From Paraflavitalea pollutisoli (GTDB taxonomy: Bacteria > Bacteroidota > Bacteroidia > Chitinophagales > Chitinophagaceae), in assembly GCF_029360705.1 (NCBI RefSeq), contig NZ_JARKMX010000008.1, positions 2,658,202 to 2,722,201 of the forward strand: a stretch of 64,000 nt of DNA, in the 5' to 3' direction. Position 1 is the stretch's first letter. Every line of letters begins with the position of its first letter. The notes under the pieces were generated by a model that was not told where the DNA came from, did not search any database, and saw nothing but the letters and a program-made list of their open reading frames with translations. A program made the position numbers and the translations under genes. This document shows positions 52,002-61,420 of this stretch, one piece after another.

Positions 52002-53145
52002 ATGTACCCTGACTTAATTTGTTTCAGCCACCTTCGGTGGAATTTCGTATTTCAAAGACCCCAACATTTGCTCAGTCGATTTGCAAATCACGGAAGGGTC
52101 TTTTTTATCGAAGACGCTTTTTTTGACGCTGCAGCGGGTGACAGCTATTATGACATCACGAAAGACCCACAACTACAGCTGTGGATCATTCAACCGCATG
52201 TGGAACAGGGAATGGCAGCCGAGGACCTGGTCGCCCTGCAGCGCAAGCTGCTGGATCAACTGATGCGTGACCACCAGATCAACCAATTTATTGCCTGGTA
52301 TTACTCGCCCATGGCTTTGCAGTTCAGCGATCATCTGCAACCTGTCGTAACTGTCTATGATTGTATGGATGAGCTATCGGCTTTTTTGTTTGCGCCTCCG
52401 TCATTGAAGGAGCTTGAAAAAATGCTGCTACAACGCGCTGATCTGGTATTTACGGGTGGGCACAGCCTATATCAAGCGAAAAAGCACTTGCATGATTCTA
52501 TATACCCCTTTCCCAGCAGTATCGATCACCAGCATTTCAACAGCGCCAGATCGACTATGCCGGAACCTGACGACCAATCGGGCATCCCATCCCCGAATAG
52601 GTTTTTATGGTGTGATCGACGAACGCCTTGACATTCTGCTACTCGCCGGCCTTGTCTCGAGCCGGCCGCATTGGCACTTTGTATTGATCGGGCCGGTTGT
52701 GAAGATCGATCCGGTTTCGTTGCCACAAGCATCGAACCTGCACTACCTGGGTGGTAAACAATACGATGAGTTGCCGGCTTATCTTGGCGGGTGGGACGTC
52801 GCGATGATGCCGTTTGCCCGCAACCAGGCGACACGTTACATCAGTCCTACGAAAACACCTGAATACCTCGCAGGAGGCAAGCCAGTTATTTCTACCAGTA
52901 TTCAGGACGTTATTCATCCGTATGGAGCGCTGAATTTGGTAGAGATCGCAGACACGCCCGAAGCATTTATCACCTGTGCCGAAAAAATGCTGTCGGAATC
53001 AGACAAAACCACCTGGCTCGAGACGGTAGACGCCTACCTTATCACCACTTCGTGGGATAAGACCTGGCAGGCAATGGTAGCATTGATAGCACCGCTGCTA
53101 CAACATCAAAATATTAATCAAGAAAAATTACCCGTGAATGTTTGA
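52002..53145 (+). pseudogene. GT1-type glycosyltransferase gene with a +1 frameshift
   Basis: The first frame (52002 to about 52580) encodes MYPDLICFSHLRWNFVFQRP, PVVTVYDCMDELSAF and ADLVFTGGHSLYQAK, the N-terminal half of a GT-B glycosyltransferase. It runs out to a stop at 52629. From about 52580 the next frame takes over: ASHPRIGFYGVIDERLDILL, FVLIGPVVKIDPVSL, NLHYLGGKQYDELPAYL and SPTKTPEYLAGGKPVIS, the matching C-terminal half with the donor-binding Glu. Removing one G from GGG at 52580-52582 joins the frames as a protein of about 380 residues. It overlaps the mutase gene by eight bases, so it heads that operon. A real lesion or a sequence error are both possible. Confidence 0.85.
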
Positions 53146-54295
53146 TTATTTAATTGTGGGTGCCGGCTTTGCCGGGGCAGTGATTGCCGAACGTCTGGCC
53201 TCCGTGGCAGGCAAGAAAGTATTGGTAGTTGACAAGCGTAACCATATAGGTGGCAATACCTATGATTACCATGATGCGGCCGGCATTCTGGTTCATAAAT
53301 ACGGTCCGCATATTTTTCATACCAACAGCAAGGACGTGTATGATTACCTGGGAAAATTCACCAGCTGGCATCCCTACGAACATCGTGTGCTGGCCAGTGT
53401 GGATGGCATGCTCGTACCCATTCCTATCAACCTCAATACACTAAACGAATTGTATGGCCTGCACCTGGAAGCCAGTGAAGTGGAAGCTTACCTGCAGCTA
53501 AAATCTGAAGAAAAAGCCATCATCAAAACGTCGGAAGATGTCGTATTGAGTAAGGTAGGCAAAGACCTTTACCAAAAGTTTTTCCGGGGCTACACGAAGA
53601 AACAATGGGACCTGGACCCGTCGGAACTCGATGCTTCTGTTACGGCCCGGATACCCGTTCGCTTCAACCGCGATAACCGTTATTTCACCGATACGTACCA
53701 GGCCATGCCAGCATTGGGTTATACCAGGCTTTTTGAACAAATGCTGAGCCATCCCAATATCAAGGTAATGACGAATACGGATTATAAAGAAATCGAAGAT
53801 AGCATTGCTTTCAAGAAAATGATCTACACCGGTCCCGTTGATTACTACTTCGACAACTGCTACGGCAAACTGCCCTACCGCTCTATCGAGTTTCAATTCC
53901 GCACTTTCGATACGGCGGTCTTTCAGCAAACAGGCACCATCAATTATCCCAACGAACATCCCTATACACGGGTTACCGAATTTAAATACCTGAGCGGGCA
54001 GATCCATCCAAAGACCTCCGTCGTGTATGAATTCCCCAAAGCGGAAGGAGATCCTTATTATCCCGTACCAAGACCCGAAAATGCCGAATTATACCGCAAA
54101 TATCAATTATTGACCAGAGAGTTGCCCGACGTCTACTTTACCGGCAGATTGGCTACCTACAAGTATTATAACATGGACCAGGTAGTAGCGCAGTCGCTTT
54201 CCTTGTTTAAAAAGATCATGTCGCAGGAGGAAGTCCCCCTAACACAGGGCATTGCTTCCGCGTATCCGCCTTCGGTCAATGGAAAAGATAGCTGA
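53138..54295 (+). CDS. glf: UDP-galactopyranose mutase
   Basis: The 385-residue flavoenzyme starts MFDYLIVGAGFAGAVIAERL, the FAD-binding GxGxxG. It contains DKRNHIGGNTYDYHD and YGPHIFHTNSKDVYDYL, then the family landmarks KFFRGYTKKQWDLDP and RIPVRFNRDNRYFTD, and ends in the FAD-contact region TGRLATYKYYNMDQV. It interconverts UDP-galactopyranose and UDP-galactofuranose in the cytoplasm. It overlaps the glycosyltransferase gene by eight bases and precedes two GH1-like genes, so the pathway probably makes or modifies a galactofuranose-containing glycan. Confidence 0.95.
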   Translation: MFDYLIVGAGFAGAVIAERLASVAGKKVLVVDKRNHIGGNTYDYHDAAGILVHKYGPHIFHTNSKDVYDYLGKFTSWHPYEHRVLASVDGMLVPIPINLNTLNELYGLHLEASEVEAYLQLKSEEKAIIKTSEDVVLSKVGKDLYQKFFRGYTKKQWDLDPSELDASVTARIPVRFNRDNRYFTDTYQAMPALGYTRLFEQMLSHPNIKVMTNTDYKEIEDSIAFKKMIYTGPVDYYFDNCYGKLPYRSIEFQFRTFDTAVFQQTGTINYPNEHPYTRVTEFKYLSGQIHPKTSVVYEFPKAEGDPYYPVPRPENAELYRKYQLLTRELPDVYFTGRLATYKYYNMDQVVAQSLSLFKKIMSQEEVPLTQGIASAYPPSVNGKDS

Positions 54296-54316
54296 TACCA
54301 CTACAAAGCAACAGTT

Positions 54317-55525
54317 ATGGCAGGTAATCAATTTATGTTCACTACGGGCATTGAGAACAGCTACCCCACTATTTCACTGCCGGATGGCAGCACCAAAAGG
54401 GTAGATGAAATGGAGAAAACGAATCACTATACCTTATGGTCGCTGGATTTTCAATTGGTAAAAGAGATGGGCATCGAGTTCCTACGGTACGGACCTCCTT
54501 ATTACAGTACCCATACCGGCCCGGGCCATTATAATTGGTCATTTACAGATACAACCTTTCAACGATTAAAGGAGCTCCACATAACGCCTATCATCGACCT
54601 TTGTCACTTTGGAGTGCCCGACTGGATGGGCAATTTCCAGAATCCTGAATTCCCCTATTGGTTTGCTGAATATGCAGGCGCTTTTGCACACCGGTTTCCA
54701 TCGCTCAAATTATATACCCCCATCAACGAGATCTTTATCACGGCCTTGTTCTCGGCACAATATGGTTGGTGGAACGAGCGACTGCAATCGGATGCCGCCT
54801 TTGTCAATGCTTTGAAACTGATCAGCAAGGCTAATGTAATGGCCATGCAGGCGATATTGAAAATACAACCACAGGCTACTTTTATACAGAGTGAATCGGC
54901 CGAATATTTTCACGCAACCGATCCTGCCGCCGTGCCCCAGGCTCGTTTTCTCAATCAGAAACGCTTTTTATCGCTCGACCTTACCTACGGGTACCCACTC
55001 AATGTTACTATGTATGAATACCTGTTGCAAAACGGGATGACGAAAGCAGAATACCAGTGGTTTGCCCAAAACCAGGTGAAAGCACGTTGTGTAATGGGTA
55101 ATGACTACTATGTCACGAACGAGCACCTCGTACATCCGGATGGCTCCACCCAGGCTTCCGGAGAGATCTTTGGATATTATGTTATAACGCGCCAATATTA
55201 TAAACGTTATAAGCTCCCCATCATGCACACCGAAACAAATATCCGGATGCCGGCGAGCAAGGAATGGTTGCTTAAGCAATGGGCAAACGTACACCGGTTG
55301 AAACATGATGGAATACCCATTATAGGCTTTACCTGGTATAGCCTGCTGCACCAGGTAGACTGGGATTCGGCACTGCGCAACGATGATGGAAGGGTAAATG
55401 AGTTAGGACTCTACGACCTCGAGCGACAGCAAATGCCGGTGGGAGCTGCCTATCAACAACTGATCAAAAGCTGGAAAGATATCATCGCAGAAGAAAGTTA
55501 TGGATTGGTGTTTCATAATTGGTAA
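54317..55525 (+). CDS. GH1-like glycoside hydrolase family protein (first copy)
   Basis: The 402-residue protein is a clan-A TIM barrel: HITPIIDLCHFGVPDW, then LYTPINEIF with the acid/base Glu138, and PIMHTETNIRMP with the nucleophile Glu306. No signal peptide is present, so it works in the cytoplasm. It is shorter than usual GH1 beta-glucosidases (about 450) and has unusual segments (TKRVDEMEKTNHYTLWS), which mark a separate branch. It lies 21 bases after glf and is presumably part of the same operon; the substrate is unknown. Confidence 0.8.
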   Translation: MAGNQFMFTTGIENSYPTISLPDGSTKRVDEMEKTNHYTLWSLDFQLVKEMGIEFLRYGPPYYSTHTGPGHYNWSFTDTTFQRLKELHITPIIDLCHFGVPDWMGNFQNPEFPYWFAEYAGAFAHRFPSLKLYTPINEIFITALFSAQYGWWNERLQSDAAFVNALKLISKANVMAMQAILKIQPQATFIQSESAEYFHATDPAAVPQARFLNQKRFLSLDLTYGYPLNVTMYEYLLQNGMTKAEYQWFAQNQVKARCVMGNDYYVTNEHLVHPDGSTQASGEIFGYYVITRQYYKRYKLPIMHTETNIRMPASKEWLLKQWANVHRLKHDGIPIIGFTWYSLLHQVDWDSALRNDDGRVNELGLYDLERQQMPVGAAYQQLIKSWKDIIAEESYGLVFHNW

Positions 55526-55777
55526 GCAAGCCTACCGCACAAAAGTTTCTTTTTGCACAATAATGGTAGCCGTAAAAAAGGTAAAAAGATCGTGTGCGGT
55601 AATACGCTTATCTTTTTCCGGCAATGCAAGGGGTACAGGAGGATGGGGTAACGCCTCCGCAACATGCTCCCGTTGCTGCTCAATGCTACTGTATTCTATG
55701 CTCTCTGGTGCCATACTGATCGTTTAGGGTAAATCTCAACAATCCCGTGCCAGGCCGCAATCAATTAATAGATACCT

Positions 55778-56932
55778 ATGATCGAAAATCCTTTTCACAG
55801 TTTCTGGATGGCTGGCTACGAATGCGCAGACCACATCAACGCATTTGGCAACCGCGTAGACCTGTTATCTGAAACCGGCCACCTGGCTGCATTGGAAACC
55901 GACTACCGCGACCTCGGCCATTTCGATATCCGCACCGTACGGGAAGGCGTTAGATGGAGCCAGGTGGAGCGAATTCCCTTCCACTACGACTGGGGGGTGG
56001 TGACCCATATGATTCGCCAGGGCAGAAGATTGGGAATCCAGCAGGTATGGGACCTCTGTCATTTTGGTTTCCCCGACGACCTCACCCCCTTGCATCCGAT
56101 GTTTGCCAGGCGCTTTGCGCGGTTCTGTCGTGCCTTCGTGCTCCATTACCGCTCCCTGGAGCCGGATGCATGCCTGATCGTCACCCCCATCAATGAAGTA
56201 AGCTTTTTATCCTGGCTGGGCGGCGATGTGCGAGGCACAGTGCCTTTTTGTGTAAGGCAAGGCTGGGAAGTAAAATATGCGCTGATGCGCGCCTACATCG
56301 AAGGTGTTTATGCCATGCAGGAGATAGATCGTCACCTGCGCATCATGACCACCGAGCCATTGGTTAACATTGTGCCCGCTGCGCAGTCGACCTATGATCA
56401 ATTGATTCACGCAGCTCAACTGCATGAACAACAGTTTCAGTCGATCGATATGTTGCGAGGCAGCTTATGTCCTGAATTGGGGGGATCACCGCAGCTGGCA
56501 GATATACTGGGTTTCAACTACTATGCGGCTAACCAATGGATCGCCGACGCTGGTACGGTGCTGCCCTGGACCAATGATCCTCCTGATGAAAGATGGCGCC
56601 CGTTGAGTACGCTGTTTAACAGTGTGTGGCAACGATACCACCTTCCCATGGTATTGAGCGAAACCAGCCATCCGGGTATCGACCGCCCCGCGTGGATCCA
56701 CCATATCGGAGAACAGGTTCAAATCGTGCAACAACAAGGAATGCCAATATGGGGTGTATGCCTTTATCCTATCATTGACCGGCCCGACTGGGACAATCTG
56801 CACCATTGGCACCATTCCGGCCTTTGGGATACAGCGCCAGGTTCAAACAATGCGACTACACGCATACTTCATGAAGCTTATGCGACTGCACTGCGACAGG
56901 TGCAACACCAGAACGGTATGGCAAGTCAGTAA
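55778..56932 (+). CDS. GH1-like glycoside hydrolase family protein (second copy)
   Basis: The 384-residue protein is a second clan-A barrel of the same branch. It has WMAGYECADHINAFGNRVDL, VWDLCHFGFPDDLTPL, VTPINEVSFLSW with Glu140 as acid/base, and MVLSETSHPGIDRP with Glu295 as nucleophile. It has no signal peptide. The WDLCHFGxPD motif is shared with the first copy, so both descend from a common ancestor, though overall likeness is modest. A 252-base gap without a clear gene separates them. They may act in turn on one glycan or intermediate made by the cassette. Confidence 0.8.
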   Translation: MIENPFHSFWMAGYECADHINAFGNRVDLLSETGHLAALETDYRDLGHFDIRTVREGVRWSQVERIPFHYDWGVVTHMIRQGRRLGIQQVWDLCHFGFPDDLTPLHPMFARRFARFCRAFVLHYRSLEPDACLIVTPINEVSFLSWLGGDVRGTVPFCVRQGWEVKYALMRAYIEGVYAMQEIDRHLRIMTTEPLVNIVPAAQSTYDQLIHAAQLHEQQFQSIDMLRGSLCPELGGSPQLADILGFNYYAANQWIADAGTVLPWTNDPPDERWRPLSTLFNSVWQRYHLPMVLSETSHPGIDRPAWIHHIGEQVQIVQQQGMPIWGVCLYPIIDRPDWDNLHHWHHSGLWDTAPGSNNATTRILHEAYATALRQVQHQNGMASQ

Positions 56933-57078
56933 GTTGCCCGATCTGTTAAGACGATTAAAGGGTAGGGATGCCGGAGGATTGAGTAAACAGATACCAGTCA
57001 ATATCATGTCAATATTTGTTAAAATACACTTATACAGACAACTACGTTCTTCATAGTTTTATCCGGAATTATCAAAAT

Positions 57079-60000
57079 ATGAAAATACATAAAGTGTCCT
57101 TGCAGCTCATCCTGTTTGCCACTGTCTTGTTCCAGGGTATCAACAAGGCCCAGGCACAAAGCGGCGACCAGATCCTGGACGGCATCGGCGAAACGAGTAT
57201 GATCGCCCGCTACCTGTTTAATGGAGACCTGAAAGACTGGTCGCGCAATACCCTGCATGGAAAATTCCAGGGTGGCGAAGCCCCCTTTGTACGGGATGAA
57301 AGATTTGGCAGGGTATTATCCCTGACCGGCGATAACAATGCTTTTATCACCCTTCCTACCGAAACATTGACCGACCTGGAGTCGCTCAGTATCACCGGTT
57401 GGATATTCCTGCGCTCCACCCAGCCAGGCCAGCGTTTCTTTGATTTTGGCAAGGATGCCAGCAAACACTTCTTTGCAGCACCCGCCGGCACAAAAACACA
57501 GGAAGGCTACCAGGCCTCCATCACCGAAAAAGGCGATCGCAAGGGTGCCGTAGCCCCGGTGATCGAAGCCAACAAATGGGTTCACCTTGCTATTGTGATC
57601 GATATTCCTTCCAAGACCATTACGACCTATGTAGACAGCAAACCTGCTGGCCAGGCAGCTGACATACCGAAGGAACTGACAGAAGTATTCGGTCAGCAGG
57701 CAGGAGATAAAAATCTCTATATCGGCAAATCCTTGCTGGCAGGCGACCCCAATCTGAATGCCCTGCTCCGCGATTTCCGCATCTACCGCGTTCCCCTGAC
57801 CACCAACCAGGTGGCGGGCATATTCAACAATACCCGTCGGGGCATTAACCAGGGTTCTGTCAACACAGGTGGCAGACGCCCGGAAGACACCCTTCCCCGC
57901 TTCTCTCCTACCGAAGCAAAACTGTACAATACTTACCTGGTACAGGTAGCTGACGTGAAAGTAGAAACAGCGGTGGGCGAGCTGCCCCGTCTGCCCAGCT
58001 ACGTAGCCGGCACCTACAAGGACGCTATGCAAGGTAAAGGCCCGGCAGTACGCGTGATATGGCCTGCCGCCATCGACAATACCCTGGTATTGAAACCCGG
58101 CACCTACACCGTTACCGGTCGGGTTGCTGGCACCAGCTTTCAACCGAAAGCCACAGTCACCATCAAGGAGAACCCAAAAGCAACCGCACCCACATTAAAG
58201 CTGCAGGCGTTTCCGTTGCACCAGGTCACCCTGAAAAACGATGCACATGGACATGAATCCAAATTCATCCAGAACCGCGATAAGTTTGTATTGACGCTGG
58301 CTAAAACCGACCCCAACTCCTTCCTGTATATGTTCCGCCATGCATTTGGCCAACCACAACCGGAAGGCGCCAAACCATTGGGCGTATGGGATAGCCGCGA
58401 TACCAAATTGAGAGGCCATGCTACCGGTCACTATTTGACCGCTATTGCACAAGCCTATGCCAGCACTGGTTACGACAAGGTCCTGCAGGCGAACTTCTCC
58501 GAAAAGATGGACGCCATGGTCAACACCCTGTACGACCTGTCTCAATTATCCGGCAAAGCAAAGCAAGCAGGTGGCGCACAAGTAACCGACCCTGCGAAAG
58601 TGCCTTACGGTCCCGGCAAAACAGCCTACGACTCCGACCTCACCGATGAAGGTATCCGTACCGATTATTCGAACTGGGGTACCGGATTCATCAGCGCCTA
58701 TCCGCCCGACCAATTCATCATGCTGGAAAATGGCGCCAAATATGGCGGCCAGAAAAACCAGATCTGGGCTCCTTATTATACCCTGCACAAGATCCTCGCA
58801 GGCCTGATGGATGTATACGAAGTAAGCGGCAACAAAAAAGCCCTTGCGGTAGCCTCCGGCATGGGCGATTGGGTCTATGCCCGCCTGAGCAAGGTACCCA
58901 CCGATACGCTGATCAAAATGTGGAACACCTATATCGCTGGTGAATTTGGTGGCATGAACGAAGCCATGGCCCGCATGTACCGCATAACCGGTAAACCTGA
59001 GCACCTGAAAACGGCGCAACTGTTTGACAATATCCGCGTATTCTACGGCGATACCCAGCACTCGCATGGCCTGGCCAAGAACGTGGATCTTTTCCGCGGC
59101 CTGCACGCCAACCAACATATTCCACAAGTAGTAGGCAGTATCGAAACGTACCGCGCTACCAATAACCCCGAATACTACAAGATCGCCGATAATTTCTGGT
59201 ACAAGATGGTCAATGACTATATGTACAGCATTGGCGGCGTAGCTGGTGCCCGTAACCCCAACAATGCCGAGTGTTTCATCGCAGAACCCGGCACGCTGTA
59301 TGAAAACGGCTTTTCTGCCGGTGGACAAAATGAAACCTGCGCCACCTACAATATGCTGAAGCTGACCAGCGATCTGTTCATGTTTGACCAGAAAGCGGAG
59401 TACATGGACTACTACGAGCGTTCGCTGTACAACCATATACTGGCTTCTGTAGCAGAGAATAGTCCGGCCAATACGTACCATGTTCCCCTGCGCCCAGCTT
59501 CTACCAAGCAGTTTGGCAATCCCAATATGACCGGCTTTACCTGCTGTAATGGCACTGCCATCGAAAGCAGCACCAAGTTGCAAAACTCCATCTATTTCAA
59601 GAGCAAGGACGACAAGGCACTGTATGTAAACCTCTTCATCCCTTCTACCCTGGAATGGACAGAGCGTAAGATTTCCGTAGAACAATCCACCGACTTCCCG
59701 AAAGAAGACCAAACCCGTCTGACGATCAAGGGCAATGGTAAATTCGACCTGCACGTACGCGTACCAGGTTGGGCTACCAAAGGCTTCTTTGTCAAGATCA
59801 ATGGTAAAGACCAAAAGGTATCTGCCAAGCCAGGTAGCTACCTGAAGATCAGCCGTAGCTGGAAAGACGGCGATGTGGTAGAGCTGAAAATGCCATTCCA
59901 GTTCCACCTGGATCCGGTGATGGATCAGCAGAACATCGCGAGCCTGTTTTATGGTCCGATCCTGCTGGCAGCCCAGGAACCGGAAGCCAGAAAAGACTGG

Positions 60001-60150
60001 CGTAAAGTAACCCTGGATGCCCAGAACCTGGGCAGCTCGATCAAAGGCGATCCCCAGCAGTTGCAATTCACGATCGACGACGTGGTATTCAAACCCTTCT
60101 ATGAATCGTATGGCCGTCACTCCGTATATGTGGATGTAACCTTAAAATAA
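57079..60150 (+). CDS. Exported GH127 beta-L-arabinofuranosidase with LamG-like and Ig-like domains
   Basis: The 1,023-residue protein has a signal peptide (to about AQAQ, residue 28), a LamG-like concanavalin domain (about 50-250; ITLPTETLTDLESLSITGWI), an Ig-like domain (about 285-370; GTYTVTGRVAGTSFQPKATV) and a GH127 (DUF1680) catalytic domain (about 380-960). The zinc/cysteine site is complete: Glu752 and Cys754 in NETCATYN, and Cys822-Cys823 in FTCCNGT, one of them the nucleophile. The domain order and length are those of large Bacteroidota arabinan enzymes. It probably removes arabinofuranose from plant glycoproteins or arabinans outside the cell. Confidence 0.93.
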   Translation: MKIHKVSLQLILFATVLFQGINKAQAQSGDQILDGIGETSMIARYLFNGDLKDWSRNTLHGKFQGGEAPFVRDERFGRVLSLTGDNNAFITLPTETLTDLESLSITGWIFLRSTQPGQRFFDFGKDASKHFFAAPAGTKTQEGYQASITEKGDRKGAVAPVIEANKWVHLAIVIDIPSKTITTYVDSKPAGQAADIPKELTEVFGQQAGDKNLYIGKSLLAGDPNLNALLRDFRIYRVPLTTNQVAGIFNNTRRGINQGSVNTGGRRPEDTLPRFSPTEAKLYNTYLVQVADVKVETAVGELPRLPSYVAGTYKDAMQGKGPAVRVIWPAAIDNTLVLKPGTYTVTGRVAGTSFQPKATVTIKENPKATAPTLKLQAFPLHQVTLKNDAHGHESKFIQNRDKFVLTLAKTDPNSFLYMFRHAFGQPQPEGAKPLGVWDSRDTKLRGHATGHYLTAIAQAYASTGYDKVLQANFSEKMDAMVNTLYDLSQLSGKAKQAGGAQVTDPAKVPYGPGKTAYDSDLTDEGIRTDYSNWGTGFISAYPPDQFIMLENGAKYGGQKNQIWAPYYTLHKILAGLMDVYEVSGNKKALAVASGMGDWVYARLSKVPTDTLIKMWNTYIAGEFGGMNEAMARMYRITGKPEHLKTAQLFDNIRVFYGDTQHSHGLAKNVDLFRGLHANQHIPQVVGSIETYRATNNPEYYKIADNFWYKMVNDYMYSIGGVAGARNPNNAECFIAEPGTLYENGFSAGGQNETCATYNMLKLTSDLFMFDQKAEYMDYYERSLYNHILASVAENSPANTYHVPLRPASTKQFGNPNMTGFTCCNGTAIESSTKLQNSIYFKSKDDKALYVNLFIPSTLEWTERKISVEQSTDFPKEDQTRLTIKGNGKFDLHVRVPGWATKGFFVKINGKDQKVSAKPGSYLKISRSWKDGDVVELKMPFQFHLDPVMDQQNIASLFYGPILLAAQEPEARKDWRKVTLDAQNLGSSIKGDPQQLQFTIDDVVFKPFYESYGRHSVYVDVTLK

Positions 60151-60175
60151 GCTTAAAGGCTATATTATATTTCAA

Positions 60176-60209
60176 CCGGGCCGTCGCATTCCTTGCGGCG
60201 GCCCGGTTT
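60176..60209 (+). terminator. Hairpin terminator after the GH127 gene
   Basis: A 13-bp stem (CCGGGCCGTCGCA, one wobble) with a 5-base loop, 26 bases past the stop and followed by TTTG. Confidence 0.75.
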
Positions 60210-60288
60210 GCTGGTGGGATATACTACCCATTTCCCGTACTAATCATATCCTAATCAGGTTATCGCCGCTTTAGCAAGCCAGTTTACC

Positions 60289-60296
60289 TACTTTTG
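60289..60296 (+). promoter_or_regulatory. Predicted -7 element of the methyltransferase gene
   Basis: TACTTTTG matches TAnnTTTG eight bases before ATG 60305. If that ATG is used the mRNA is nearly leaderless; the internal ATG at 60323 is the alternative. Confidence 0.5.
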
Positions 60297-60304
60297 TAGT
60301 TTTT

Positions 60305-61093
60305 ATGATAACTGAAAGCAACATGGGTATATCTACCAGCAACATATCCGCTACCAGCCGGTTCTCCAACAGGGCAGAAAACTATGCCCGGTTCAGGCCT
60401 GGTTACCCCGATGAAATCTTCGACTTCCTGGAGAAAGAAATGCAGCTGAAGGCTTCCGATGTCATCGTCGATGTAGGTTCTGGTACAGGACTGTTTGCCG
60501 AACCCCTGCTGAAACATGGCTTGCATGTGGTATGTATAGAACCCAATGAAGAAATGCGCAAGGCGGGCGAAGAACGGCTGCGCAAATACCCCGCCTTTGA
60601 AAGTATGCAATCGACGGCGGAACATACGGGCCTCACCGAAAACAGCGTAGACCTGATCACCGTAGCCCAAACCTTTCACTGGATCGATCCGATCGCGGCC
60701 AGGCTGGAATGCAAACGGGTATTGAAACCCCACGGGCAGGTAGTACTCGCCTGGAACCGTCAAAGGAATGAGTCTACTTTCGAAAAACAGTACACCGAGC
60801 TGCGCAACCGCTACCGCATGGGCGCACCTGGTCCCATCCAAATTGATCCGGTGCTCATCAATGAATTCTTTGCGCCGGCCCCGGTAGCCACGAAAATAGT
60901 ATCCAACAAACAACTGCTCGATTTTGAGGCGCTGAAAGGCCAGCTATTATCGAAATCTTATAGTCCCCTTCCTGGTCATGATACGTACGACGATATGATC
61001 ACCGACCTGATCAAGCTTTTCGTTGCCTACAACCAGCAGGGACAGGTAGCCATTGAATACGAAACATTGTTGTTCTGGGGTAAGCTCGATTAG
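60305..61093 (+). CDS. Class I SAM-dependent methyltransferase
   Basis: The 262-residue protein is of the Methyltransf_11/UbiE-like type. It has FSNRAENYARFRPGYPDEIF, the SAM-binding VIVDVGSGTGLFAEPLLKHG (residues about 52-72), the acidic strand end VVCIEPNEEM, the TVAQTFHWIDP motif near 118 and a C-terminal lid with FWGKLD. It methylates a small molecule of unknown identity in the cytoplasm. The start is 60305 (or 60323); the first gives a near-leaderless transcript. It is monocistronic, with terminators on both sides. Confidence 0.9.
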   Translation: MITESNMGISTSNISATSRFSNRAENYARFRPGYPDEIFDFLEKEMQLKASDVIVDVGSGTGLFAEPLLKHGLHVVCIEPNEEMRKAGEERLRKYPAFESMQSTAEHTGLTENSVDLITVAQTFHWIDPIAARLECKRVLKPHGQVVLAWNRQRNESTFEKQYTELRNRYRMGAPGPIQIDPVLINEFFAPAPVATKIVSNKQLLDFEALKGQLLSKSYSPLPGHDTYDDMITDLIKLFVAYNQQGQVAIEYETLLFWGKLD

Positions 61094-61110
61094 GTATCCA
61101 ACACCGTATT

Positions 61111-61141
61111 GACAAGGCCACCTGCTGCTGGTGGCCTTGTC
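61111..61141 (+). terminator. Terminator hairpin after the methyltransferase gene
   Basis: A 12-bp perfect stem (GACAAGGCCACC and complement) with a 7-base loop. The rest of the interval to 61420 shows no gene; a TTAAACC stretch lies just before the lipoprotein start. Confidence 0.75.
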
Positions 61142-61420
61142 GTTTATAACAGTATTTCAACCGGGAGTATTTTAACAGTTTGCGGCTTCTACGCAAGCTC
61201 GTGTGGTAACATTTATCTATATTCGATCGTACACATTTTCTTACACAGCCTGTAGACCACAGCAACACTCTCCACTTAAATAGATCCTTGTATAGGCACT
61301 TTCGTCAGTGCCCGGGCTTCTATTGCCTCAGCCATATGGAGTACTCCCAAAAATCCACAACAGAGTAGGGCGCGATGCCGGAATGCGAAAAAGAAGGCAC
61401 CCTTTTTTTAAACCTTGTAT

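Noticed and set aside
55532-55714. Minus-strand 60-codon frame between the two GH1-like genes
   Set aside because: No promoter, family or codon support; the 252-base gap may simply be an intergenic region, although a small gene cannot be excluded.
58546-60120. Long open frame antisense to the GH127 gene (524 codons)
   Set aside because: It has no family features and mirrors a strong gene; such shadows come from codon bias. The same holds for antisense frames at 21510-22805, 29635-30915, 4111-5004 and 34420-35277.
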